Position numbers and translations under genes: made by a program. From Candidatus Poribacteria bacterium (GTDB taxonomy: Bacteria > Poribacteria > WGA-4E > WGA-3G), in assembly GCA_026702755.1 (NCBI GenBank), contig JAPPBX010000010.1, positions 1 through 64,000 of the forward strand: a stretch of 64,000 nt of DNA. Reading direction: 5' to 3'. Each line of letters opens with the position of its first letter. Position 1 is the stretch's first letter. The notes under the pieces were generated by a model. That model had not been told where the DNA came from, ran no database searches, and worked only from the letters and a program-made list of their open reading frames with translations. Of the stretch, positions 34,146 through 42,620 are shown one piece after another.

Positions 34146-34763
34146 ATGGAAGACAGGAAGAAAAAGGTGAAACATAACAGGAATGCTGGGTTTTCAAGAC
34201 TCTTAGTGATATGGGGAACAACCTTGGTGGTTGTCGCCATTGGTCTCACTGTGACGCTATTTCTGATTGAGCGGTCAAAACAATCGGTAATCCCAACTGC
34301 ACCACCCCCGCTGCCTACTGCCGCCAATCCCTCAGATACACCACCACCACCACAAGAGATCAATCTATTTCTTCTTGACCCGACTTCATTAACACTTGTT
34401 CCAGTTAAAACTGAACGACGCCTTCATAGAACAGAACTCACCAAACGCTTAAGCCAGGTCGTCACTGCACTTATCCAAGAGACACCGCCTAACTTTAGAA
34501 ACACAATTCCGCGTGGAACACTCCTGAACGAATCTTACATCGATACCCAACAGACTGCTTACTTAGACTTTTCAAACCATCTCTCGGACGGGCATATTGG
34601 TGGTACAACGGCGGAACTTTTGACGATTACGGCAATCCTCAAAACCGTCTTTGACGCGTTTCCTGATGACATTAAACAGGTTCAGATTTTAATTGATGGC
34701 GAGGAAGTAAAAACGCTCGCGGGGCATCTTAACCTCTCGCAGCCTCTACATTTGTTCCAATAG
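34146..34763 (+). CDS. GerMN-domain membrane-anchored protein
   Basis: One membrane span near the N-terminus (LLVIWGTTLVVVAIGLTVTLFL), a Pro-rich linker (PPPLPTAANPSDTPPPP), then a GerMN fold: INLFLLDPTSLTLVPVKTER, TELTKRLSQVVTALIQ, PRGTLLNESYIDTQQTAYLDFS and QVQILIDGEEVKTLAGHLNL. GerMN proteins of non-sporulating bacteria are cell-wall associated and often neighbour amidase genes, as here. ATG 34146 lies 38 nt after the amidase stop. Probably works with the amidase in envelope remodelling; that is inference. Confidence 0.82.
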   Translation: MEDRKKKVKHNRNAGFSRLLVIWGTTLVVVAIGLTVTLFLIERSKQSVIPTAPPPLPTAANPSDTPPPPQEINLFLLDPTSLTLVPVKTERRLHRTELTKRLSQVVTALIQETPPNFRNTIPRGTLLNESYIDTQQTAYLDFSNHLSDGHIGGTTAELLTITAILKTVFDAFPDDIKQVQILIDGEEVKTLAGHLNLSQPLHLFQ

Positions 34764-34820
34764 AATCTCGCTTTACTGATGAGGTTTGAAATCGCACCTC
34801 CATCTATATAACACAACATA

Positions 34821-35411
34821 ATGCACAGACAAGAAAGTAAACTCATCATTGGACTCGGCAACCCAGGAATGCGCTACGAACACACCAAACACAATGTCGG
34901 CTTCCGCGTGGTTGACACGCTCTACGAAGAATTTTGTCAGCGAGACTCCGAACCGCGTCCCACGCACACATCAATTTGCAATTCACTCGTTATCCAGACG
35001 ACATGGCACGACACACCTATTATTCTCGCCAAACCGATGACATACATGAACAATAGCGGTGCTGCTGTCGCCCCACTCGTCAGACGATTTGAGATTCCAC
35101 TCCCAGACCTCTGTATCGTTTACGACGATATTCACTTAGATGTCGGTGTGCTTCGGATGCGGCAGAAGGGAAGCGATGGGGGTCAGAAGGGAATGAAGTC
35201 AATTATCCATCACTTAGGCACCACAGAATTTCCGCGCTTACGCATCGGTATCGGCGAACCTGTCGGTGATTTAACCGATTATGTCCTCACCGAATTTTCC
35301 GAGGACGAAGAAATCGAGATAGCACATACTATTGATCGCGCTGTTGATGCCATTGAAACTTTCGTCAAAGATAATATTCTTACGGCAATGAATCAATTCA
35401 ATAGACGCTGA
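34821..35411 (+). CDS. pth: Peptidyl-tRNA hydrolase
   Basis: Releases peptides from peptidyl-tRNA. LIIGLGNPGMRYEHTKHNVGF contains the catalytic His (within KHNVGF) and the conserved Asn. LAKPMTYMNNSG, IVYDDIHLDVG and KGSDGGQKGMKSIIHHLGT are family signatures. Length 196 is typical. Keeps the widespread rplY-pth linkage, with amidase and GerMN genes inserted between. Confidence 0.95.
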   Translation: MHRQESKLIIGLGNPGMRYEHTKHNVGFRVVDTLYEEFCQRDSEPRPTHTSICNSLVIQTTWHDTPIILAKPMTYMNNSGAAVAPLVRRFEIPLPDLCIVYDDIHLDVGVLRMRQKGSDGGQKGMKSIIHHLGTTEFPRLRIGIGEPVGDLTDYVLTEFSEDEEIEIAHTIDRAVDAIETFVKDNILTAMNQFNRR

Positions 35412-35492
35412 AATAGCAGTCAGCAGTTAGCCTTCGGCTGCCAGCGGGCTCCTTATCAGTTTTTGTAAACTTTCAAACCAAACAGGAAACTA

Positions 35493-36506
35493 ATGTCAAA
35501 TCAAAAATCTTCTTTGCTGATGGCTGAAGGTCTCCGACAGCCGAAAACTAAACTACAAACCGCCATTGACGCTGTGCTAAAAGCGATGCGACTCTGCGAA
35601 GAGGTACAAGCTGAGATGGTGTCAACAGATGCAATCCAAAAGACAGACCGAAGCCCTGTGACCGTTGCAGATTTCGGGTCACAGGCACTGATATGCAAGG
35701 CAGTCGGTGACGCTTTCCCTGACGACCCTATTGTCGCTGAAGAGAGCGCGCAGGCACTGAAAGAGAACGCCTCACTTTTGGAACGCGTCACAGCTTATGT
35801 CAACCGATTTTGTGAAGATGCATCCGCCTCGACAGAAAATGTCTGCGAATGGATTGATCGGGGGAGTGGTGAGGTCGGACAGAGTTTCTGGACGCTTGAC
35901 CCAATTGACGGTACGAAAGGTTTTCTGCGCTGCGATCAGTACGCTGTCGCTTTGGCTTATATTGTCAATGGCACTGTTCAACTCGGCGTTTTGGGGTGTC
36001 CGAATTTACCACACCGATTGAACGATGGCGATGCGCAACGTGGATGCCTTTTCGTTGCCACCCGTGGTGAAGGCACGCGGCTCTACACAAAAACAGGAGA
36101 TTTTATAGAGCAGGTACACGTATCAGGAGCAGTACATCGCTTTGCAGAGAGTGTCGAGTCCACACACGGTGACAGCGACGCACACGGCAACATTGCAAAT
36201 GCACTCGGTATTACAGAATCACCTGTCCGCATGGACAGCCAAGCGAAGTACGGTATCGTTTCCCGTGGGGAAGCATCCCTTTATATTCGCCTCCCGAATC
36301 CGGCATTTCCAGATTACCGCGAATGCATTTGGGATCACGCCGCGGGGCTTATTGTAGTCGAAGAAGCAGGTGGCACAGTTACAGATGCAAACGGCACACC
36401 CCTCAACTTTTTGACTGGAAAACGGATGCTTGAGAATCGCGGGATCGTCGCAACCAACGGAAAACTCCATCAACACGTCTTGAAAGCGTTATCCAATTTA
36501 TACTAA
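35493..36506 (+). CDS. 3'(2'),5'-bisphosphate nucleotidase (HAL2/CysQ-like, inositol monophosphatase family)
   Basis: Lithium-sensitive phosphatase fold that typically hydrolyses PAP from sulfate metabolism. Metal sites: IVAEES (Glu) and WTLDPIDGTKGFLR (the D-P-I-D-G-T core); the late motif ECIWDHAAGLIVVEEAGG supplies the third Asp. The HAL2-type insertion at residues 90-130 is present. The final Tyr codon and the stop are formed by the inverted repeat of the family B element at 36503; without it the frame would stop one codon earlier. A PAP phosphatase fits an organism with much sulfate-ester metabolism, but that link is inference. Confidence 0.88.
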   Translation: MSNQKSSLLMAEGLRQPKTKLQTAIDAVLKAMRLCEEVQAEMVSTDAIQKTDRSPVTVADFGSQALICKAVGDAFPDDPIVAEESAQALKENASLLERVTAYVNRFCEDASASTENVCEWIDRGSGEVGQSFWTLDPIDGTKGFLRCDQYAVALAYIVNGTVQLGVLGCPNLPHRLNDGDAQRGCLFVATRGEGTRLYTKTGDFIEQVHVSGAVHRFAESVESTHGDSDAHGNIANALGITESPVRMDSQAKYGIVSRGEASLYIRLPNPAFPDYRECIWDHAAGLIVVEEAGGTVTDANGTPLNFLTGKRMLENRGIVATNGKLHQHVLKALSNLY

Positions 36507-36771
36507 AGTTTGGACAATTTTAAAAATCGACAAAGGGTTCCGATGCGAGACCTTCTTTGGTAGCATAGACTGTTAGTCTGTGCCACCCTACCATAAAAGG
36601 TTTATAGATTTCGGGGGTTGGCTGTCTCAACCGCGGCTGACACCAAAGCACCCTTTGTGTGAATTATCCGTTATATTTTTTTCGAGTTTGCGCTTGGCAA
36701 GGGCCTCACAGAAAAATACCAAGAAACTTCAAATCACAACTTGAAACACAAACGAATTGTCCAAAGTTTAG
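36503..36771. mobile_element. MITE family B, 269-bp copy on the stop codon of the CysQ-like gene
   Basis: CTAAAGTTTGGACAATT (36503-36519) and AATTGTCCAAAGTTTAG (36755-36771) are inverted with one mismatch. Perfect 9-bp target duplications CAATTTATA lie at 36494-36502 and 36772-36780. The interior is non-coding and includes a GTAGCATAGACTGTTAG module related to one in the family C element. The left end supplies the TAA that ends the preceding gene. Confidence 0.88.
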
Positions 36772-36851
36772 CAATTTATAACCAAGTATTAGGTAAAGCG
36801 AATAGTCACTAAACGCCCAATAACAGTTAGAATTATTTTAAGAGGTTTTAA

Positions 36852-37370
36852 GTGAATAGACAGCGGTTATTTAAAACTTTAGAGAACCAGGAAGGTAGAA
36901 GATATGAGCCTTATCCTGACAGCCGTGGAATTCCGACAGTTGGTATCGGTCTCAACCTCAGAGATGTCGGCTACAAAGGGAAAAAATATGCATCTGTTGA
37001 GGCATTCAAGGCAGACTACCCTGACGGTTTGACGGATGCTGAAATAGAAGCGGCATTTAATGAGGAATTAGAGCGTATCATCGGCAATGTAATTGAATTC
37101 TGTGAAGACAAAGGTGTAGATTACAACGAACTCAGCGACCTACGTCAAGAGATCATCGTCAATATGATCTTCAATATGGGGTTTGGCGGGATCGACAAAT
37201 TTTCGTTGATGTGGCAACATCTTGCGGCAGGCAATTATATCGGCGCAGCGTTAGAGATGTTGCATAGCAGCCGTGGTAAGCTTTCGTCTTATGTACGTCA
37301 AGTCCAGATGCGCGCCGTCCGTTTGGCTATTGCGATGGCGACGGATGACGAAGCCGCACTGGAGTTGTGA
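36852..37370 (+). CDS. T4-type lysozyme (GH24) family protein, no signal peptide
   Basis: Muramidase fold. The active-site triad matches T4 lysozyme spacing exactly: Glu14 in LENQEGRRYEPYPD, Asp23, and Thr29 in GIPTVGIG. The helical lobe contains RQEIIVNMIFNMGFGGIDKF, equivalent to the N-x-x-F-N-x-G segment of GH24. GTG start at 36852. It has no export signal and no holin or phage gene beside it, so it may be a domesticated endolysin, or an effector delivered by another route. A frame of 44 codons overlaps its stop. Confidence 0.82.
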   Translation: MNRQRLFKTLENQEGRRYEPYPDSRGIPTVGIGLNLRDVGYKGKKYASVEAFKADYPDGLTDAEIEAAFNEELERIIGNVIEFCEDKGVDYNELSDLRQEIIVNMIFNMGFGGIDKFSLMWQHLAAGNYIGAALEMLHSSRGKLSSYVRQVQMRAVRLAIAMATDDEAALEL

Positions 37371-37504
37371 TGAAGGTTTATCTCCATCTCACAATCGCTA
37401 CTGTTCAACGTCCGATGGACATGAGAAACGGAGAATCCTCTCATTTATTCGATATGTTAAACGAAGTACTGCTCGTAGATTCGCTAACACCTTTCTACGG
37501 GTGA
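37370..37504 (+). CDS. Doubtful 44-residue ORF overlapping the lysozyme stop
   Basis: ATG 37370 overlaps the TGA of the lysozyme gene (TGATG), an arrangement seen in coupled genes. The frame begins MKVYLHLTIATVQRP. No transmembrane helix or family is recognised. The rest of the gap to 37726 contains a GTGG-GATAG hairpin near 37539-37562 and nothing else that I can identify. Confidence 0.25.
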   Translation: MKVYLHLTIATVQRPMDMRNGESSHLFDMLNEVLLVDSLTPFYG

Positions 37505-37726
37505 GGACAGGACCCAACGCTGGATGCGTGGGGATAGAAATCCTATCCACGAGTTTGAGGGGCGTTTGTAGTCCTGCGATTTATCGCACGTCGTGCTAAA
37601 AAGTACCCTGGTATTTTTCTACTTCACTATAAGAAACCTGTACTCTGACGCGATAAAGTACAAGTTTCATCACAAAACTATGATCTGCCCATCGGTCAGA
37701 TCGTAGCAAGAGGTCATAAATAAAAA

Positions 37727-38692
37727 ATGAAAGTTGGGCAAATTGTTGCACCCCGTCAGATTGAAATTGTTGACATAGAACAACCAAATCTCGCCGATCA
37801 TCCGGACGGAACGGTGATGATAAAAACGCTCCACAGTGCCATCTGTGGAACCGATATGCCATCGTTCGTCCTTGAACATCCAGCCGAAAGTTATCCGCTC
37901 GGACCGGGACTCTCGATCCACGAGGCAATTGGTGTTGTAACGGACAGTAAATCAGACAAGTTCAGAGTAGGGAACGAGGTTCTCGCCCTGCCACGCCACG
38001 TCGGTGGACTTTCAGAATACTTTTTATCGGATGAAAACGCCACATTGCTGTTGACGGATTATCCACGGAAGGACTGTATCCTGATGTCCCAACCGCTTGG
38101 AACCGTCGTTTGGGCGTGTCGGAAGCTGCCGAACCTACTTAACCTCGATACTGTTGTTGTCGGACAGGGACCGATGGGACTTCTCTTTACGCATATATTG
38201 AGCAATCTTGGCGCGCGGACGGTGATTACGACCGATTTAGTCGATTTCCGACTCTCAGTTTCCAAGAAGATGCATGCCACCCATACGATTAACGCTGCGG
38301 AGGAAGACCCTGTCGCTATCGTTGAGGAAATTACAGAAGGCAGAATGGCAGATCTGGTCATTGAGGTTGTTGGACACCAAACAGAAACCATCAATCAGTG
38401 TCTCGAACTGCTAAAACGCGAAGGGACGCTCCTCGCCTTTGGCGTACCGGACGACCAGATTTACGATTTCCACTTCGCAGATTTTTTCCGTAAAAATATT
38501 AAATTCATCGGCTCGGTTGGACCGGATGTTCCGAACGATTTCCCTCTGGCAATGGATATGATTTCCCAAGGACGTATTGACGTGTCTCCGATTATTACAC
38601 ATCATCTGCCTTTTACAGAGGCACAACTCGGATTTGAAATGGCACTAAACAAGAAAGATGAAGCGATTAAGATAGTCTTTGACTATGAGTAG
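37727..38692 (+). CDS. Zinc-type medium-chain alcohol/polyol dehydrogenase
   Basis: MDR fold. Catalytic zinc ligands are seen as SAICGTDMPSF (Cys) and GLSIHEAIGVV (the GHE equivalent, His-Glu). The nucleotide domain has VVVGQGPMGLLFTHIL, followed by the NAD-selecting ITTDLVDFRL. The four-Cys structural zinc lobe is absent and the protein is short (321 residues), so it belongs to a compact subgroup. Probably oxidises a sugar alcohol or similar substrate in the cytoplasm. It stands alone, with repeats on its 3' side. Confidence 0.82.
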   Translation: MKVGQIVAPRQIEIVDIEQPNLADHPDGTVMIKTLHSAICGTDMPSFVLEHPAESYPLGPGLSIHEAIGVVTDSKSDKFRVGNEVLALPRHVGGLSEYFLSDENATLLLTDYPRKDCILMSQPLGTVVWACRKLPNLLNLDTVVVGQGPMGLLFTHILSNLGARTVITTDLVDFRLSVSKKMHATHTINAAEEDPVAIVEEITEGRMADLVIEVVGHQTETINQCLELLKREGTLLAFGVPDDQIYDFHFADFFRKNIKFIGSVGPDVPNDFPLAMDMISQGRIDVSPIITHHLPFTEAQLGFEMALNKKDEAIKIVFDYE

Positions 38693-38820
38693 TTGTCAGT
38701 TGTCAGTTGTCGGTAAGATCAGTTTGCAACAATCCTTCCCAACTTGGAGTATTCCAGAGAGTGGTGAATTGTTACAGATAGACTCTTAACCGAGAGCAGA
38801 TAACCGAAGACCGATAACCA
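38692..38820 (+). repeat. Intergenic inverted repeat of the TCAGTTGTCGGT type
   Basis: TCAGTTGTCAGTTGTCGGTAAG at the left and CTTAACCGAGAGCAGATAACCGAAGACCGATAACC at the right are inverted versions of the same short units. The element fills the space between two convergent genes and could form a bidirectional transcript end. Confidence 0.55.
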
Positions 38821-38821
38821 T

Positions 38822-39871
38822 CTACAATGGCAATTCAACCGGACGACCTTCACGACTTGATTGGTAGATGGCAAGAATAATCTCAACGGCTTTGCGCCCC
38901 TCACGTCCATCGACGAGATGCGAAGCATCTTTTTCAAGTCCGTTGATCAGGTTTTCCATCTGCCGTCTGTGATTTGCATGGTTAATCGCACGCGGGTCAG
39001 ATGCGCCGCCACCGGTATCTGTCTTTTGGGCGAATTTCTCTCGGATTTCCGCATCTTCAGGAAGTTCAGGATCGAATTCCCATGTAACGATGTCTTCTTC
39101 GGCTAAGACAACAGTCCCGTGTGTACCGGAGATTTCGGTTTTCTTAAGCATGCCGGGGTAAGCAGCGGTTGTGCCCTCAATTACACCCAGTGCACCGTTT
39201 TCAAATCGGAGCGCGGCGACAGCGGCATCCTCAACCTCTATCCGCTCGTGCGCTAAAGTATCGGTAAACGCTTGCACAGATTTGACAGGTCCCATAAAAT
39301 ACTGCAGTAGATCGATGGCATGGATAGATTGGTTCATGAGTGCGCCACCGCCGTCAAGATCCCATGTACCTCGCCAGCCGCCACTGTCGTAATACTCTTG
39401 AGAACGGTACCATTTGATATAGGCATCGCCTAAAGTTAGTTTGCCGAATCGTCCGCTCTCAATCGTGGATTTAACGAGTTGTGTACTTTCGGTGAAACGG
39501 GAATTGAAGATAGCACAGAGTCGAACAGCGGCTGCATCACACGCTTCAATAATCTGATCGCACCGTTGTAGCGTAATCTCCAACGGTTTTTCAACGATGA
39601 CGTGCTTACCGGCTTGTGCTGCGGCGACGGCGGGTTCCAAGTGTGCACCGCTCGGCGTACAGACGCACACGATATCAAGGTCGTCTCGTTTGAGCATCTC
39701 CATATAATCGGGGTAGCTGTCAACGTTGTATCGATCAGTGAGCCGTTTGGCGTTCTCAGCGTTTCGTGAACTGACTGCGACCAATTGCCCGTGTTCTAAT
39801 TCAGAAATTGCGGCGGAGTGGAAATCGGAAATCATTCCGCACCCAATAATACCAAATCCGTAAGTTTTCAT
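38822..39871 (-). CDS. Gfo/Idh/MocA-family oxidoreductase
   Basis: MKTYGFGIIGCGMISDFHSA is the dinucleotide-binding start. HVIVEKPLEITLQRCD has the catalytic Lys and GGGALMNQSIHAIDLLQYFMG the substrate-domain His. The open frame continues upstream for 71 more codons over the divergent TPR gene, but those are not family-like, so ATG 39871 is used. Product 349 residues, a usual size. Cytoplasmic sugar or polyol dehydrogenase; specificity unknown. Divergent from the TPR gene across a 51-bp gap that must hold both promoters. Confidence 0.88.
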   Translation of the reverse strand: MKTYGFGIIGCGMISDFHSAAISELEHGQLVAVSSRNAENAKRLTDRYNVDSYPDYMEMLKRDDLDIVCVCTPSGAHLEPAVAAAQAGKHVIVEKPLEITLQRCDQIIEACDAAAVRLCAIFNSRFTESTQLVKSTIESGRFGKLTLGDAYIKWYRSQEYYDSGGWRGTWDLDGGGALMNQSIHAIDLLQYFMGPVKSVQAFTDTLAHERIEVEDAAVAALRFENGALGVIEGTTAAYPGMLKKTEISGTHGTVVLAEEDIVTWEFDPELPEDAEIREKFAQKTDTGGGASDPRAINHANHRRQMENLINGLEKDASHLVDGREGRKAVEIILAIYQSSREGRPVELPL

Positions 39872-39922
39872 ATTTCGTGTATTCCTTTTGTGAAAACGAA
39901 AATTTGTGAGTTTAAAAAAATT

Positions 39923-40558
39923 ATGATTTCTAACGAGAATCCAATTACAGAAAATCCAACTACAGAGGAAGAGGAACAGACGCTTGGCAATAAGGTTTTT
40001 AGAATTGTCTGTATGACCTTCTGCCTTGCAGTAACGGTACTGTTTCTTTGGGTCTGGCATCACCGAACCCAGTTCAACGACCACTACCGGAAGGGAAATT
40101 TTCTATTGATGGGCAGCGGCGAAGCAAAGCAAGCCATTGACGCGTATCAGAAGGCGATCAAAAATAAAAAGCGCACAATTTTCTTTACGAAAGAACCCTC
40201 GGTTTACAATAATCTTGGACAAGCATATTTATATGCTGGAGAATATGCCCCCGCCGTTGAGAACTTTAAAAAAGCGATTGAGATGGCACCAGATGTAGCA
40301 AGAGGATATGTGCATCTGACAATCGCCTATCTCCGGCAAAACTTAGCTGCAGAAGCGCGTGAGGCGTGCCTACATGCCCTGCAAACCTTCCCAAAGACTG
40401 CCCGACTCCACTATAACCTCGCGTGCGCTTACGCGTTAGAGGATAAATCTCAAAAAGCGATAGACTCGCTCACACAAGCAGTAAGTCTCAACCCAGAACT
40501 CAAAACGCTTGCACAACAAGAGGAGGTACTTAAAGGAATTGTGCCTGAATTGCCCTGA
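39923..40558 (+). CDS. Membrane-anchored tetratricopeptide-repeat protein
   Basis: An N-terminal acidic stretch (NPTTEEEEQTLGNK), one membrane span (VCMTFCLAVTVLFLWVW), then about three to four TPR units: AIDAYQKAIKNKKR, SVYNNLGQAYLYAGEYAPAVENFKKAIEMAP, ARLHYNLACAYALEDKSQKAIDSLTQAV. These repeats mediate protein-protein contact. ATG 39923 avoids the overlap with the divergent gene. Convergent with the nuclease-like gene 12 bp downstream. No specific partner can be named. Confidence 0.75.
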   Translation: MISNENPITENPTTEEEEQTLGNKVFRIVCMTFCLAVTVLFLWVWHHRTQFNDHYRKGNFLLMGSGEAKQAIDAYQKAIKNKKRTIFFTKEPSVYNNLGQAYLYAGEYAPAVENFKKAIEMAPDVARGYVHLTIAYLRQNLAAEAREACLHALQTFPKTARLHYNLACAYALEDKSQKAIDSLTQAVSLNPELKTLAQQEEVLKGIVPELP

Positions 40559-40570
40559 ATTCCAAGTACT

Positions 40571-41056
40571 TTACAATACATCTGCCAACTTTCTACCACA
40601 GCGCGCCGTCTTAATTTCAAATGATTTCCCACCGAAAGGTACTTGTGACTGAGGCTTTTTGAGTCGTTCAACTTCCGCTGTACTAATACTCCTACAAAAT
40701 AGGATTGGGCGGCAGATGTTTTTAACACCCCTCGGTGTGTAATCAATAGCAAAAGCAGCACCACTTTTTAATTGTCTTGCTGCTTGTGACGCGTCAACAT
40801 TACTGCCTCCTTTGAGTTCCATCGGAATAACTACAAAGTTTCCTACGTCGTCGAAGTAGAAGAGAACACACTCACATTGATTTTCCCCTTCTTGTCCACT
40901 CGGAAATACTTTGTCTAAATCCACCACAACTCGATTGCTTTCTGATACACCAGTTAAGTTTACGCTGCATCGACCCCGTCTAAACGAGTTTCCGCTAAAA
41001 AGATTTTCTTTACCTATCCGATCTCGGATACCTTCAAGAATTTCACTCCTGTTCAA
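40571..41056 (-). CDS. Small restriction-endonuclease-like (PD-(D/E)XK candidate) protein paired with the ATPase gene
   Basis: Begins at a TTG 8 nt after AGGAGG; the ATPase stop falls inside the first 14 bases, so translation is coupled. The core reads NRVVVDLDKVF, CVLFYFDDVG and VIPMELKGGSNVDASQAARQL. An acidic strand followed by E-L-K is what a PD-(D/E)XK nuclease site looks like, with the following Gln-rich helix. About 161 residues, soluble. With the upstream OLD-like ATPase it forms a two-gene unit like ATPase-nuclease defence pairs such as Septu. The family is not recognised and the nuclease call rests on the motif pattern alone. Confidence 0.5.
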   Translation of the reverse strand: MNRSEILEGIRDRIGKENLFSGNSFRRGRCSVNLTGVSESNRVVVDLDKVFPSGQEGENQCECVLFYFDDVGNFVVIPMELKGGSNVDASQAARQLKSGAAFAIDYTPRGVKNICRPILFCRSISTAEVERLKKPQSQVPFGGKSFEIKTARCGRKLADVL

Positions 41057-42509
41057 CCTCGGTGCCTCCTGCTGTCTCCGCAAGTTGACCTCGGAGGTCT
41101 ACCGAACGATTGTAGAGTTCCTCAGCTACTTCTCCATACTCCTCTGGCTCTATCCCTGCGATATGCTCGAACGAGATCTCCTCTACTGGTTTGTCTGTAC
41201 GGAACCACCACGCGCCAACCTCTTCTTTTGTCAACCAAGTCTCCGATTCAGTCTGATTTTCCTCTATTTTCATTACTTCACCTTCGCGAACCAAATTGCT
41301 AATTTGCTCAAGGAGCCAGTTGCTATGTGTTGTTATAATCACGCGAACACCAGCGCGCACTAAGCGGGCGAGGGTCAGAGCAACCTTAGTTTGGGCAGCG
41401 GGATGCAGATGGGCTTCAGGCTCTTCAATGATGAGCGTATCACCCACTTGAACAACACCGTGTAGGAACAACACGAGCGGCGCGAGCTCAGATACCATTG
41501 ATGAAGATCGGTTCATACGTAGCGTCTGTTCCGATTTTTGTGGGCGATAGCGAAATTCCGGATATCCTGTCGCAGGTCGTCTAACTTCTATCTCTCCACG
41601 TAGGACCTCGTCTTCCAGAACTTTGACAATTCCACTCATCTCATCTGAAAACCAGCGACGTTCATCGTAATTAATGATTTGCTTCAGAAAATCCGCTATC
41701 ATCCCCGAAAATACAGGAATTTCAGAGAACTGTTCCAACCCGACACGGGTAGCACGGTCTACAAGTGAACTGGCAATCATACCGTGGCTTTGCATGATAC
41801 CGCTCCGGGCAGCAGGAAGGTAATAAGATTTTGTAGGCGCAATCCAACTAAAACCGCGCACGGGTTCTTGCCTCCAATCTCTAGTGTCAAGTGCCTCTCG
41901 CAACGCGGTCCTATCGTCGGGACGCAGGACTGTATCTTCACTTATAGAACCATCTGTAGTAACTTCGGTGCCAGAGTTATAGATGCCAAATGACCAGAGG
42001 ATCTGGTTTTCCTCGCGAACTTCCAATAAGATCTTCATTGCATCATGCCGACTGTCCGTAAATCTTATGAGTTCTGAAGCGGACTCAAGATCGAAACACC
42101 GTCTAAGTTCATCTTTAAACCTTTCAGAATTCACCAAATCTGATTGCAACCGGTCTCGTAACCACTGCGGTGAATCAGAAAATTTGAATGGCTGTCCAGA
42201 CACATTTAATTTTTCAAGCACCTCTCGCGTTTCTGTTGATAATGCTTGAGTCGAGCCGATGGGATGTCGCGAGTAGTGAACACTAGCTAATTCGAGAATA
42301 CGATGAGGCGACCAAGGAACGCGTGAGATTCCATAAAAAGTACGGTGTAATGCATAAATGAGCGCGGAGAGATAGGTCTTACCGGTGTTACTCTCACCAA
42401 CAAACACAGTTAGCGGACGCAAATCTATCTCCGCTTTCTCTATGGGTCCAAAATTTTCAACAGCAATTTGGACATCTGGATGCTTTGATAAACTCTTGGT
42501 ATCAGGCAT
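41043..42509 (-). CDS. OLD/AAA_15-type ATPase of a probable two-gene defence unit
   Basis: ABC-type ATPase head. VENFGPIEKAEIDLRPLTVF leads into Walker A GESNTGKT (38-45). The signature-like region is LAPLVLFLHGVVQ, Walker B is DTLIIEEPEAHLHP and the His switch VIITTHSNWLLEQ. A helical insertion of about 280 residues separates the two halves, in place of the long coiled coil of SMC proteins. No TOPRIM domain is fused, unlike OLD nucleases. The partner nuclease-like gene overlaps its stop. Such pairs commonly sense phage or invading DNA; that is inferred from architecture. The pair shares no strand-continuous operon with its neighbours. Confidence 0.8.
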   Translation of the reverse strand: MPDTKSLSKHPDVQIAVENFGPIEKAEIDLRPLTVFVGESNTGKTYLSALIYALHRTFYGISRVPWSPHRILELASVHYSRHPIGSTQALSTETREVLEKLNVSGQPFKFSDSPQWLRDRLQSDLVNSERFKDELRRCFDLESASELIRFTDSRHDAMKILLEVREENQILWSFGIYNSGTEVTTDGSISEDTVLRPDDRTALREALDTRDWRQEPVRGFSWIAPTKSYYLPAARSGIMQSHGMIASSLVDRATRVGLEQFSEIPVFSGMIADFLKQIINYDERRWFSDEMSGIVKVLEDEVLRGEIEVRRPATGYPEFRYRPQKSEQTLRMNRSSSMVSELAPLVLFLHGVVQVGDTLIIEEPEAHLHPAAQTKVALTLARLVRAGVRVIITTHSNWLLEQISNLVREGEVMKIEENQTESETWLTKEEVGAWWFRTDKPVEEISFEHIAGIEPEEYGEVAEELYNRSVDLRGQLAETAGGTEVEQE

Positions 42510-42571
42510 TACGTTTTCCTATTAGCAAAGGTTTTAAATCAATTATACGCCTATTCCTGCCTATTTGCAAC

Positions 42572-42600
42572 AAAAATGGGCGAGAATAAATCCCGCCCAT
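42572..42600 (-). terminator. Rho-independent terminator of the LamG gene at 42621
   Basis: On the minus strand ATGGGCGGGA-TTTAT-TCTCGCCCAT followed by TTTTG, 20 nt after the LamG stop. It also lies before the ATPase gene start, separating the two units. Confidence 0.8.
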
Positions 42601-42620
42601 CTCCGTTCAAACAGGCAGCA

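Noticed and set aside
36852-37504. Prophage remnant
   Set aside because: Only a lysozyme-like gene is present; no integrase, holin, capsid or attachment repeats were seen.
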